Shown: positions 41,754 through 52,880 of the stretch, piece after piece
Position numbering within the stretch: position 1 is the first letter of the stretch
Layout of the letters: every line of letters starts with the position of its first letter
Origin: an uncultured Lachnospiraceae bacterium
GTDB taxonomy: Bacteria; Bacillota; Clostridia; Lachnospirales; Lachnospiraceae
DNA length: 64,000 nt
NCBI GenBank assembly: GCA_947165025.1
Contig: CAMUYQ010000001.1
Span: forward strand, 496,001 to 560,000
Direction: 5' to 3'
Program-made: the position numbers and the translations under genes
The notes under the pieces: generated by a model
The model's input: the letters and a program-made list of their open reading frames with translations, nothing else
Database searches by the model: none
What the model was told of the DNA's origin: nothing

Positions 41754-43070
41754 TTAATGCTTTTTCATTATGCTCTTGTATGCGGGACGTACGATCTTGC
41801 TTCCGCTTACAAGTTCCTCTATCCTGTGAGCGCTCCATCCCGCAACTCTTGCAACCGCAAATATCGGGGTGAACAGCTCTCTGGGTATGTCCATCATCTC
41901 ATATGCAAATCCGCTGTAGAAGTCAACGTTCGGAGATACACCTTTGTATATCTTGCGCTTTTGGGCTATGACTTCAGGTGCAAGAGCTTCAACCTTTTTG
42001 TAAAGGGACAGGTCTTCCATCCGTCCTTTTTCCTTCGACAGCTGCGTAACATATTTCTTAAAGATGACTTCTCTCGGATCACTCTTTGAATATACGGCAT
42101 GTCCCATACCGTATATGAGTCCCTGCCTGTCGAATGCTCTTCCACTCAGTATCTTCGTAAGATAAGCGCGGATCTCGTCATCATCTTCCTTGTCCTTTAT
42201 GTGCTTTCTGATATCATCCATCATCTCCATGACTTTGATGTTGGCACCACCGTGTCGCGGTCCCTTGAGAGAACACATTGCCGCTGCGATCGTGGCATAC
42301 GTATCGGCTCCGGATGATGTTACGACTCTTGTCGTAAAGCTCGAATTATTACCGCCGCCATGTTCCATATGAAGACAGAGTGCAACATCAAGTGCCTTTG
42401 CTTCCGTCTTGGTAAACTTTGAATCCGGACGCAGCATGCTCAGGATGTTCTCGGCAGTCGAAAGCTCCGGCCGCGGTCTGTGGATATACATGGAATCCAT
42501 GTTCTCATAGTGATTGTATGCGTGGTACGAATATACGGCAAGCATCGGGAATACTGCTATGAGCTGCATGCACTGGGATACAACATTCTCAAGCGAAGTC
42601 TCGGTGGCATTCCTGTCGTATGACGCAAGCGTCAGTATCGACCTTGTCATCGAGTTCATGACATCCTTTGTGGGCGCTTTCATGATGACATCTCTCGTAA
42701 AGTTCGTCGGCAGTTCCCTGACCTTTTCGAGAGTATCTATGAATTCCTTTGATTCCGTATCATCTGCAAGATCTCCGAACAACAGAAGATACGCAAGGTT
42801 TTCGTACCCGAAGTCCGACTTGAGATACATTTTGATAAGATCTTCTATCCTATATCCCCTGTACCACAGCTGGCCGTCACAGGGCTCGCCGTTCTTATCC
42901 CTTGCGATGATGTTTGAAATGTTCGTAAGACCCGCAAGAACACCTTTGCCGTTCAGATCCCTGAGGCCTCTTTTTACATCATACTGCTCATAATACTCGG
43001 ACGGGATGACATCGTTCTGCATGATCAGTTCCGAATATCCCGAGGTGTCTATTCCGTCTCTCTTTTTCAT
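41754..43070 (-). CDS. gltA: Citrate synthase
   Basis: Condenses acetyl-CoA with oxaloacetate; in anaerobes it feeds glutamate synthesis. The 438-residue protein has the active-site His in LHMEHGGGNNSSFTTRV near residue 237, the second His in GMGHAVYSKSDPR near 320 and DFYSGFAYEMMDIP near 385 holding the catalytic Asp region. ATG 43070 is preceded by GGAGAAGA. An earlier in-frame ATG would add 27 residues that look unlike the family. No aconitase or isocitrate dehydrogenase is nearby. Related activities (2-methylcitrate synthase) cannot be excluded, but context gives no support for them. Confidence 0.92.
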   Translation of the reverse strand: MKKRDGIDTSGYSELIMQNDVIPSEYYEQYDVKRGLRDLNGKGVLAGLTNISNIIARDKNGEPCDGQLWYRGYRIEDLIKMYLKSDFGYENLAYLLLFGDLADDTESKEFIDTLEKVRELPTNFTRDVIMKAPTKDVMNSMTRSILTLASYDRNATETSLENVVSQCMQLIAVFPMLAVYSYHAYNHYENMDSMYIHRPRPELSTAENILSMLRPDSKFTKTEAKALDVALCLHMEHGGGNNSSFTTRVVTSSGADTYATIAAAMCSLKGPRHGGANIKVMEMMDDIRKHIKDKEDDDEIRAYLTKILSGRAFDRQGLIYGMGHAVYSKSDPREVIFKKYVTQLSKEKGRMEDLSLYKKVEALAPEVIAQKRKIYKGVSPNVDFYSGFAYEMMDIPRELFTPIFAVARVAGWSAHRIEELVSGSKIVRPAYKSIMKKH

Positions 43071-43186
43071 TACTCTTCTCCGTTCATTCTGAATGTGCGA
43101 AATATGACCGCACACATTCAAAATTATATAAAAAATAGCCGTTTCGGTCAAGAAACGGCTGTTACATCAGATCACGTATTTATATG

Positions 43187-43843
43187 TCAGTTTGTATAAA
43201 GATCATCAGGATTGGGCCATAGTCTGTAGATAGGCCAGCCTCCGCTCGGATTCGGCTGCGATACCCATATCTCCATCATTCCGTTATCCTTTCTTTTAAC
43301 TATCCTCCACCTGTCGACTTCCTCGTATGGTTTTCCGGGCTTGGGACCGGCTCCTTCTCTCTTTGCGGGATAATTCGGGATTATCTCCTGATTTATCTTC
43401 GTAGTGTCAAGTCCGAGCTCACGGTTGATAACGCCGTACAGTCCGTCGCTTCCGTCCTTACCCCTGTTTGTCTTGGAAAATTTGATCTCGCCTCCGTTGA
43501 AACAATTTGATATCCTGTTTGTATCCTGTGTACCGTTTGATGCAACAAGATAAACCTGGTATGCCTGGTTTTCACCGTTATATGTCGCAGTAACATTAGC
43601 GAGGACACTTGCATTATTCCAGTTTCGGAAAGCATCGTATGCCTCGGGATTTTCAACGAATGCGATGTTCACGGCTCTGGCGATCTGATCCGCCATATAT
43701 ACATCCTTGGCCTTCTTGGTCTTGTCGATATATTTCATGAACATCGGAGTGAGTACCCCGGTCAGTATGGCCATTATCGCTATTACGATAATGAGCTCTA
43801 TAAGAGATATTCCTTTGTTATCTTTTCTGTTTTTCATTATCAT
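43187..43843 (-). CDS. Type IV prepilin-like protein
   Basis: A 218-residue exported protein with a class III signal: NKG followed by the hydrophobic ISLIELIIVIAIMAILTGV and Glu at +5 of the mature form, as prepilin peptidase requires. After the helix (to ~residue 60) comes a globular domain with LGLDTTKINQEIIPNYPAK near 140 and a Trp/Pro-rich C-terminus. It could be a pilin or a pseudopilin. No pilus ATPase, platform or peptidase gene lies in the window, so it is an orphan. AAGGG is 8 nt before the first ATG. A 14-bp AT-rich palindrome (CGATATATATATCG, 43861-43874) lies just upstream and may be part of its promoter. Confidence 0.85.
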   Translation of the reverse strand: MIMKNRKDNKGISLIELIIVIAIMAILTGVLTPMFMKYIDKTKKAKDVYMADQIARAVNIAFVENPEAYDAFRNWNNASVLANVTATYNGENQAYQVYLVASNGTQDTNRISNCFNGGEIKFSKTNRGKDGSDGLYGVINRELGLDTTKINQEIIPNYPAKREGAGPKPGKPYEEVDRWRIVKRKDNGMMEIWVSQPNPSGGWPIYRLWPNPDDLYTN

Positions 43844-43913
43844 CGTACCGGCCCTTCTCTCGATATATATATCGGCCGGATCTTTCGAAAAATTGACACT
43901 GCACGATAACCGC

Positions 43914-46599
<2,686 letters not shown>

Positions 46600-46607
<8 letters not shown>

Positions 46608-48315
46608 TTGCCACCGTATCAGCTATGCGCTTTTTGTCCTCATCGGACAGCACTTTGTCATTTTCTATACGCATCACTACATCGGGCAGAAGCGCCATCG
46701 CGCGCTCCGTGATCTCGCCTATCTTTTCGCCGGCCGTTTCATGATCGATATTTTCAAATTTATCCGTAGTTGCGATAACGAGCATGAACACCTGCTGGAC
46801 GAGAGTTCTCGGACTGTTCTGCTTCTGCTTCAGAATGTTCATGAGTCCTTCGCCGTACCGGATCTGTCTCTTTGTGGCCTCGTCCATGTCACCCGAAAAC
46901 TGTGAGAATGTTTCCATCTCCCTGTACTGTGCAAGATCGAGTCTGAGTGTGCCCGCTGCCTTCTTCATCGCTTTCGTCTGTGCATCACCGCCGACACGCG
47001 ATACCGACAGACCGACATTTATCGCAGGTCTCTGTCCAAGACGGAACAGCCCGCCGGACAGGAATATCTGTCCGTCCGTTATCGAGATGACATTTGTGGG
47101 GATATAAGCGGATACATCTTCCTCCTGCGTTTCAATGACCGGAAGCGCCGTAAGGCTTCCTCCGCCTTTTTCATCGGACAGATGTGCGGCACGCTCCAAA
47201 AGTCTTGAATGCAGATAGAAGACATCACCGGGATAAGCCTCACGTCCCGGAGCCCTTTCAAGAAGCAGGCTGATCGAACGGTACGCGATCGCATGCTTTG
47301 TAAGATCATCATATACGATAAGTACATCACGTCCCTTCTCCATAAAATATTCGCCCATCGCACATCCGGCATAAGGGGCGATATACTGAAGAGGTGCCGA
47401 ATCGGATGCGGACGCGATGACAACCGTTGTATAATCCATCGCACCGTTCTTTTTCAGCGTATCGACAAGACGGGCTACCGTACTCGTCTTCTGTCCTATC
47501 GCAACATATATGCACAATACGTCCTTCCCCTTCTGGTTAAGGATCGTATCGGTGATTATCGTACTCTTTCCTGTCTGGCGGTCACCTATGATCAGTTCCC
47601 TCTGTCCGCGTCCTATCGGGAACATGGAATCTATCGCCAGTATTCCGGTCTCAAGCGGGGCATTGACGCTCTGCCTGTCAATTACGGCAGGTGCATCACT
47701 TTCAACCGGTCTGTAATCATCAGCTATTATCTCACCGAGGTCATCGATCGGAACACCGAGCGGATCAACTACTCTTCCGAGAAAGCCTTCTCCGACAGGA
47801 ACTCCCGCAACCCTTCCGGTCCGCTTTACGGTACTTCCTTCGCAAACTTCCTCTTCGGTATCAAACAGGATACATGCTATCTCGTCGCGTCGAAGATCAA
47901 GTGCCATTCCGCGCACTCCGCCTGAGAACAGCAGTATCTCACCGTACGTGGCATCCGACAGGCCTTCGATCGTCGCGATACCGTCACCGACACTTTTGAC
48001 CTTACCGATCTCGTTTACCATTACGGTGGGCGTCCAGTTTGTCAGCGTATCCTTGATGAGAGGTATTATATCCCCGCGTTCACTTCTGAGTTTCAGAAGT
48101 GCATCCTGGAGCTGACGCAGTCTTCCCTGTTTGTTCCAGTCATATACATCCGAGCCGACAACAAGACGGAATCCAGCGGTTACTGTATGATCCTGTTTCC
48201 ACCCGATAGAGTATTGCTCTTTGTATTTTTCCCGAATGAATGCCGACAGTCTCTCAAGGTCCTTATCGGACGGCTTCTCACTGCTGTACAGCAATGCGGT
48301 CTTTTTTTCATTCAT
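46600..48315 (-). CDS. atpA: ATP synthase F1 alpha subunit with fused delta-like N-terminal domain
   Basis: A 571-residue regulatory alpha subunit, about 65 residues longer than usual. Residues ~100-570 are standard alpha: [16 protein letters not shown], Walker [12 protein letters not shown] near 240 and [18 protein letters not shown] near 335. Residues ~6-77 resemble the C-terminal domain of the delta subunit: a helix ([16 protein letters not shown]), [22 protein letters not shown] and [10 protein letters not shown], corresponding to the AGxxxxxGDxxIDGSxxGRLxxL pattern of delta. The ordinary alpha N-terminal helix follows ([12 protein letters not shown]). No separate delta gene exists between atpF and atpA. 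ATG 48315, with AGGTGA 6 nt upstream, lies inside the atpF end (8-nt overlap). Confidence 0.92.
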
Positions 48316-48805
48316 CCGCTTCACCTTTTTGTGACTCAACGCTTTCGAAGAAGGAGTCAAAATCATCCGTCAGGGTATCTTTTTCCATGACTACTCTCTC
48401 GGCGGCTTTTGACACATATTCAGCGATCTCCGTCTGTGCTCTTGCTATCAGGCGGTCATGCTCCTTCTGTGCTTTATCCCTTGCGGCGTCAACGATCTCG
48501 TCTGCCTTCCCGTGCGCGTCGGCAATAATCTTTTCTCTTGCGGACTCGGCTTCATTGCTAACCTTCGCACGAAGGTCGGCATTATCCTTCTCCGCTTTTA
48601 AAAGCTTGTCCTCATATTCGCTCTTAAGCTTTTCGGCTTCATCAAGAGCGTCCTGTGTATCCTTCTCGCGCTTTTTGTACTCTTCCTCGCGTTCATCCAT
48701 AAAGTCGTGAACAGGCTTGTACAGAAGAACATAAAGGATACCGAAAAGGAGTATGAGATTGAACAGATGCAGCAGTATCTGCTGCGGGTCAATGTTAAGT
48801 GGCAT
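48308..48805 (-). CDS. atpF: ATP synthase Fo b subunit
   Basis: The 165-residue peripheral-stalk subunit. One N-terminal TM helix (residues ~8-30, [21 protein letters not shown] in part) leads into a long charged coiled coil to about residue 150. The C-terminus (SQKGEADE) shows no delta fusion, unlike the b-delta fusions known from mycobacteria. AAGGAG precedes the ATG. It must contact the delta-like module now carried by alpha. Confidence 0.94.
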   Translation of the reverse strand: MPLNIDPQQILLHLFNLILLFGILYVLLYKPVHDFMDEREEEYKKREKDTQDALDEAEKLKSEYEDKLLKAEKDNADLRAKVSNEAESAREKIIADAHGKADEIVDAARDKAQKEHDRLIARAQTEIAEYVSKAAERVVMEKDTLTDDFDSFFESVESQKGEADE

Positions 48806-48828
48806 GATATGCTCCTTATCCTTTTTCC

Positions 48829-49182
48829 CTATAATACGAATATGATCAGAATGGCAACGATGAGGGCGTAGATGATCGCAGTCTCGACAAACACAAGTCC
48901 GAGCATCATGGCTGTCCTGATCTTTCCTTCAGCCTCGGGCTGTCTGGCAATACTCTCTACAGTCTTCCAGATAACAAGTCCCATCGACAGAGCACCCGCT
49001 GCCGCAACTACCGCTATAGCGATACCTGCTGCCCATGCTTTTGAATTGATCATTGATGCCTCTTCGGACATAGCTACCATGGCCTCCTCTTCGGCTGCGT
49101 ATACCGGCACGCTCTTTACCGCAGCAAAGAATACGAACGCGAGCATAAGCACTGCGGCAATTTTTACCAAAGTCCTGTTCAT
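48829..49182 (-). CDS. atpE: ATP synthase Fo c subunit with N-terminal signal-like extension
   Basis: The 117-residue rotor-ring subunit; ordinary c is 70-90 residues. The C-terminal ~72 residues form the two-helix hairpin with the polar loop SIARQPEAEG and the ion-binding Glu in VFVETAIIYALIV (residue ~99). The N-terminal ~45 residues begin with a hydrophobic stretch and an Ala-x-Ala-like site (PVYAAEEEAM) resembling a signal peptide, followed by an acidic segment. Of the Na+-site residues, Glu-Thr and Tyr are present, but the helix-1 Gln is Met, so proton coupling is somewhat more likely. AGGAGG precedes the ATG. Confidence 0.93.
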   Translation of the reverse strand: MNRTLVKIAAVLMLAFVFFAAVKSVPVYAAEEEAMVAMSEEASMINSKAWAAGIAIAVVAAAGALSMGLVIWKTVESIARQPEAEGKIRTAMMLGLVFVETAIIYALIVAILIIFVL

Positions 49183-49194
49183 TGATTTTTCCTC

Positions 49195-49995
49195 CTATTC
49201 CTCCTGAGCTGAAACTTCCCCGTAGAACAAAGCGGTCAGCATCGTAAGCACATACGCCTGGATCAGCGCATGCAGCATTGTGAACATGACCGCAACAAAT
49301 ACCGGGATTATAAAGCTCGTGGTTACGTAATAATATACAAGTTCGGTGACAAGCGCACCCGACAAGAGCGCACCGAACAGTCTGAAGCTCATCGATATCG
49401 GAAGCGAGAAATCCTTAAGCGTATTGAGCACACCTTTGATCCTGTTGCCGGCTATTCCGCCCGACAGGATAACGCAGTATGAAAATACACCCATAGAGAT
49501 CGCACCGTTGATATCCGCAAGCGGAGCGGGAAGCGCGATCGTCCCTCCCGTTGTCGTCGGCGCCATCACACCGAGAAGTTCAAACATCGTTCCGATGAAA
49601 ATATAAGCACCCGCCGTAAAAACATATGCTCCGAGAAACTTATGTCTGTGCGGGCTGTTTGAAGTTGCAAGTCCGTCAAAGATCCCTACGGCCTGCTCGA
49701 GAACAAGCTGGAACTTTCCGGGAATCTTTTTAAACTTCGGTATCACGAACAGTCTTACGATAAGAGCGAACACGAATATTATCGCGGTTACCGTATATGC
49801 AGAGATGAGTGCGGGATTTGCATCAATGATGCCGAAGAAATTTATCTTCGCATGCTCATGAAGTACCGCATCCTTCATCACCATCCTGATCGGCTCTTCC
49901 GATTCTCTTCTTCCCGTAATTATTATCATAACGAGAAGAACGATCAGTATGGCGGCTGTTATTATGATAAACCGGTTTCTTTTTTTCCTGTCCAT
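49195..49995 (-). CDS. atpB: ATP synthase Fo a subunit
   Basis: The 266-residue stator channel subunit. It has five to six TM helices, the conserved PISMSFRLFGALLSG near residue 200 with the essential Arg, and the C-terminal HALIQAYVLTMLTALFYGE. An N-terminal TM and an exposed segment (residues ~25-55) precede the core. It is the first gene of the atp set, only 12 nt after the purB stop; no atpI lies upstream. The ribosome site is modest (GAGACGG). Confidence 0.94.
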   Translation of the reverse strand: MDRKKRNRFIIITAAILIVLLVMIIITGRRESEEPIRMVMKDAVLHEHAKINFFGIIDANPALISAYTVTAIIFVFALIVRLFVIPKFKKIPGKFQLVLEQAVGIFDGLATSNSPHRHKFLGAYVFTAGAYIFIGTMFELLGVMAPTTTGGTIALPAPLADINGAISMGVFSYCVILSGGIAGNRIKGVLNTLKDFSLPISMSFRLFGALLSGALVTELVYYYVTTSFIIPVFVAVMFTMLHALIQAYVLTMLTALFYGEVSAQEE

Positions 49996-50007
49996 ATCAT
50001 CCGTCTC

Positions 50008-51459
50008 TTATACGTTTATCTGTGCATCCACTCCGAGAAGATCTTTGTTCTTCGAAAGCACCGGTTCAACATGATCCCGAAGATACATGTCAACCTGGTC
50101 CGCGCTTCTTCCCGTATAGTTGCCCGGTACCATATATCCGTTCAATTCATCAAGACTTAAGTTAAAATCATCCGACGCAGCTATAAGCTCAAGCAGATCG
50201 TTATCGGCGCCGTCCTGCTTAACATGCTTTCCGGCCTCCATCGACAGCTGCCTGATCGCTTCATGGAGTTCCTGACGGTTTCCTCCTGCCTTTACCGCAT
50301 CCATCATTATGTTCTCGGTTATCATGAAAGGAAGCTCGCTCCTGAGATGTCTGTCAACGACCTTTGTGTTCACAACAAGTCCGCTCGTAACATTGATACA
50401 AAGATCCAGGATACCGTCGAGTGCAAGAAATCCTTCCGCAACAGACAGACGCTTGTTCGCCGAATCATCAAGTGTTCTCTCAAACCACTGTGTCGCCGAT
50501 GTGATCGCGGGATTGAGTGCATCTATCATCACGTATCTCGAAAGCGAAGCGATCCTTTCGCTTCTCATCGGATTACGCTTGTATGCCATGGCGGATGAAC
50601 CTATCTGGTTCTTCTCAAACGGCTCTTCAACCTCCTTCAGGTGCTGAAGAAGCCTTATGTCATTAGACATCTTGTGTGCGCTCGCAGCGATCCCGGCAAG
50701 AACATTCAGCACTCTCGTATCGACCTTTCTCGAATATGTCTGCCCGCTTACCGGATAACATTTTTCGAATCCCATTTTGGAAGCGATCATGTCATCGAGT
50801 CTGTCAAGCTTTTCCCTGTCATTTTCAAACAGTTCCTTGAAGGATGCCTGGGTACCCGTTGTACCTTTACAGCCGAGCAGTTTGAGTGAAGACATGACGT
50901 ATTCGACATCTTCAAGATCGATCATGAACTCATTGATCCAGAGTGTCGCACGCTTACCGACAGTCGTCGGCTGTGCCGGCTGGAAATGCGTGAATGCAAG
51001 CGTCGGCTCCTCTTTGTATTTCTTTGCAAAATCCGCAAGGGACGCGATAACATTTATCAGCTTCTTTCTGACAAGTTCAAGTGCCTCGCGCATGATTATG
51101 ATGTCCGTGTTGTCACCGACGTAACAGCTCGTTGCGCCGAGATGTATGATACCGGCTGCTTTGGGACACTGAACGCCATATGCGTACACGTGGCTCATGA
51201 CATCATGTCTGACCTTCTTCTCCTGCTCTCTTGCGACATCGTAATTGATATCGTAGATATGCTCTTTCATCTCATCGATCATCTCATCGGTGATGACGCT
51301 CTTTCCGTCCGCCGTCAGGCCAAGTTCCTTTTCAGTCTCAGCGAGTGCGATCCACAGCTTTCTCCATGTCGAGAACTTCTTGTCCTGCGAGAAGATATAC
51401 TGCATCTCTTTTGACGAATAGCGTTCCGATAAGGGGCTTATGTAAGTATCAGTGTTCAT
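50008..51459 (-). CDS. purB: Adenylosuccinate lyase
   Basis: Catalyses two purine steps: SAICAR to AICAR and adenylosuccinate to AMP. The 483-residue protein has the superfamily signature GSSAMAYKRNPMRSERI near residue 290, with the catalytic Ser loop, the HLGATSCYVGDNTD block near 105 and FTHFQPAQPTTVGKR near 157. It belongs to the longer, PurB-type branch typical of clostridia. ATG 51459 is 6 nt from CGGAG; an ATG two codons upstream overlaps that site. It lies 15 nt after purC and 12 nt before atpB. Confidence 0.95.
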   Translation of the reverse strand: MNTDTYISPLSERYSSKEMQYIFSQDKKFSTWRKLWIALAETEKELGLTADGKSVITDEMIDEMKEHIYDINYDVAREQEKKVRHDVMSHVYAYGVQCPKAAGIIHLGATSCYVGDNTDIIIMREALELVRKKLINVIASLADFAKKYKEEPTLAFTHFQPAQPTTVGKRATLWINEFMIDLEDVEYVMSSLKLLGCKGTTGTQASFKELFENDREKLDRLDDMIASKMGFEKCYPVSGQTYSRKVDTRVLNVLAGIAASAHKMSNDIRLLQHLKEVEEPFEKNQIGSSAMAYKRNPMRSERIASLSRYVMIDALNPAITSATQWFERTLDDSANKRLSVAEGFLALDGILDLCINVTSGLVVNTKVVDRHLRSELPFMITENIMMDAVKAGGNRQELHEAIRQLSMEAGKHVKQDGADNDLLELIAASDDFNLSLDELNGYMVPGNYTGRSADQVDMYLRDHVEPVLSKNKDLLGVDAQINV

Positions 51460-51474
51460 TATCATCTCCGTTTA

Positions 51475-52347
51475 TCACTGCAGTGTTTTTCCGGTAAGCA
51501 TCTTATATCCCTGAAGATACTTTTCGATCGTTGTCTTCGTGACATCTTCCGGAAGCTTCCAGTTGTGGCCTTCATTATTCTTGAGCCAGTCTCTTGCAAA
51601 CTGTTTGTCAAAAGAGGACTGTGAGCGTCCCTTCTCATATGAATCCTCGGGCCAGAATCTTGAAGAATCGGGTGTGAGAACTTCATCACCGAGAACGATG
51701 TTTCCGTCCTTATCAAGTCCGAACTCGAACTTCGTATCGGCGATTATTATCCCGTGTTCTTTTGCATAATCGGCACATTTGTTGTAGATGGCAAGCGAGT
51801 ACTCTTTGATCTTTGATGCATACTCTTTGCCCTTGCCGGGAAATCTCTTTTCAAGATAAGCGATGCATTCATCGTAGGATACATTCTCATCATGATCGCC
51901 TATCTCGGCCTTCGTTGAAGGAGTGAAGATCGCCTCGGGAAACTTCTCAGACTCGACAAGGCCTTCCGCAACCTTCGTCTTGCAGACTGTACCGCTCTTT
52001 ATGTATTCCTTCCATGCGGTTCCCGTGATATAGCCTCTTACTATACATTCAACAGGCAGCATTTCAAGTTTTTTAACGAGCATGCTCCTTCCGTTAAATC
52101 TCTCATTCCTGAAAAATTCCGGCATATCAGCCGTATCGGTTGAGATCATGTGATTCGGAACAATATCCTTCGTATAATCAAACCAGAACTTTGACATCTG
52201 GGTAAGGACCTTGCCTTTATCGGTGATCTCATTATCAAGTATCACGTCAAAACAGCTGATCCTGTCTGTGGCAACTATCACAAGATTGTCGCCGACATCA
52301 TAGATCTCTCTTACTTTTCCCTGCTTTACCGGTACAAATTCCTGCAT
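51475..52347 (-). CDS. purC: SAICAR synthetase
   Basis: Joins aspartate to CAIR with ATP in de novo purine synthesis. Of its 290 residues, the motif QGKVREIYDVGDNLVIVATD lies at the N-terminus, VECIVRGYITGTAWKEY near 90 and IIADTKFEFGLDKDGNIVLG near 190, followed by DEVLTPDSSRFW. The ATG at 52347 has AAAGGA 8 nt upstream; a longer reading frame starts 12 codons earlier without a ribosome site. A good promoter lies at 52385-52413 with a short leader and no purine riboswitch. It heads the purC-purB-atp transcription unit. Confidence 0.96.
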   Translation of the reverse strand: MQEFVPVKQGKVREIYDVGDNLVIVATDRISCFDVILDNEITDKGKVLTQMSKFWFDYTKDIVPNHMISTDTADMPEFFRNERFNGRSMLVKKLEMLPVECIVRGYITGTAWKEYIKSGTVCKTKVAEGLVESEKFPEAIFTPSTKAEIGDHDENVSYDECIAYLEKRFPGKGKEYASKIKEYSLAIYNKCADYAKEHGIIIADTKFEFGLDKDGNIVLGDEVLTPDSSRFWPEDSYEKGRSQSSFDKQFARDWLKNNEGHNWKLPEDVTKTTIEKYLQGYKMLTGKTLQ

Positions 52348-52384
52348 TTTCCCCGTCCTTTCATATTTCGTTCCAACAAGCATA

Positions 52385-52413
52385 ATAATAGTCTTTTTGG
52401 TGCGATTTTACAA
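52385..52413 (-). promoter_or_regulatory. purC promoter
   Basis: Minus strand -35 TTGTAA (52408-52413), 17-bp spacer, -10 TATTAT (52385-52390). The start is predicted near 52378, about 30 nt before purC. It is probably the main promoter of purC-purB-atpBEFAGDC. TGTCACAC repeats lie just upstream (minus strand, ~52415-52435). Confidence 0.7.
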
Positions 52414-52489
52414 GTGTGACAGTTGTGTGACAAAACGTATGCTACCATATCATCGTAAAGAACATACGGCGCCAGATCAAAAGGAAACA

Positions 52490-52518
52490 TTGCCTTTTAA
52501 GCGCAAGTATAGTATAAA
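52490..52518 (+). promoter_or_regulatory. Promoter of the GG-leader peptide gene
   Basis: Plus strand -35 TTGCCT (52490-52495), 17-bp spacer, -10 TATAAA (52513-52518). The start near 52525 gives a ~46-nt leader ending in AAGGAGG. The -10 is within the imperfect palindrome TATAGTATAAACTATAG. Confidence 0.65.
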
Positions 52519-52570
52519 CTATAGTAGATGCTTAATTGATATCTACGACCTTAAGAAGGAGGTAATAACC

Positions 52571-52828
52571 ATGAATAAACTTAATGATTCCGATCTTGAA
52601 AACGTATCCGGCGGATTTTTATTTAACGCACGTAACATCAGCGGTTCCGATCCCGCCAATCCCTGGGAAGTGATCGACAACAGGAACGGAAACGTTATCG
52701 CCAGATTCAACAACGAGCAGGCTGCAAAAGCATACTGCCAGCAGCAGTGGGGCGGCGCGAACACATATGATACGATGGAGATCAACTGGAGCGACGTGTG
52801 CGCTCTCCGTAACCGTCCTATGGCTTGA
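52571..52828 (+). CDS. Double-glycine-leader secreted peptide (bacteriocin-like)
   Basis: An 85-residue product. The first 15 residues, MNKLNDSDLENVSGG, form a compact double-glycine leader of the kind removed by C39-peptidase ABC exporters (acidic/Leu pattern, then V-S-G-G). The remaining ~70 residues include PWEVIDNRNGNVIARF and a C-terminal half with two cysteines (AYCQQQWGG; SDVCALRN), which could form a disulfide. It looks like a small folded domain rather than a short bacteriocin. AAGGAGG lies 9 nt before the ATG, a promoter lies upstream and a terminator downstream, so it is a self-contained plus-strand gene among minus-strand neighbours. No exporter, immunity or modification gene is adjacent. 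Family identity beyond the leader is unknown to me. Confidence 0.85.
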   Translation: MNKLNDSDLENVSGGFLFNARNISGSDPANPWEVIDNRNGNVIARFNNEQAAKAYCQQQWGGANTYDTMEINWSDVCALRNRPMA

Positions 52829-52847
52829 TGTTCTTTACAACCCAAAC

Positions 52848-52880
52848 AAAAATACCCGGACATGGTCCGGGTATTTTTTT
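52848..52880. terminator. Bidirectional terminator between the peptide gene and glmS
   Basis: A perfect 11-bp stem AATACCCGGAC/GTCCGGGTATT with a 3-nt loop and T7 on the plus strand; on the minus strand AATACCC..TATTTTTG follows the glmS stop. It serves both convergent genes. Confidence 0.92.

Noticed and set aside
43187..43874. Competence or type IV pilus operon around the prepilin gene
   Set aside because: Only one prepilin-like gene is present; no ATPase, platform protein or peptidase is adjacent.
48829..49182. Sodium-coupled ATP synthase
   Set aside because: Glu-Thr and Tyr of the Na+ site are present but the helix-1 Gln is Met, so sodium binding cannot be claimed.
52348..52480. Purine riboswitch before purC
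   Set aside because: The predicted leader is only about 30 nt, too short for the aptamer, and no riboswitch core is seen.
52397..52570. N-terminal extension of the GG-leader peptide from an upstream start at 52397
   Set aside because: It would run through the promoter and the ribosome site; the ATG at 52571 has AAGGAGG at proper spacing and begins the typical leader.
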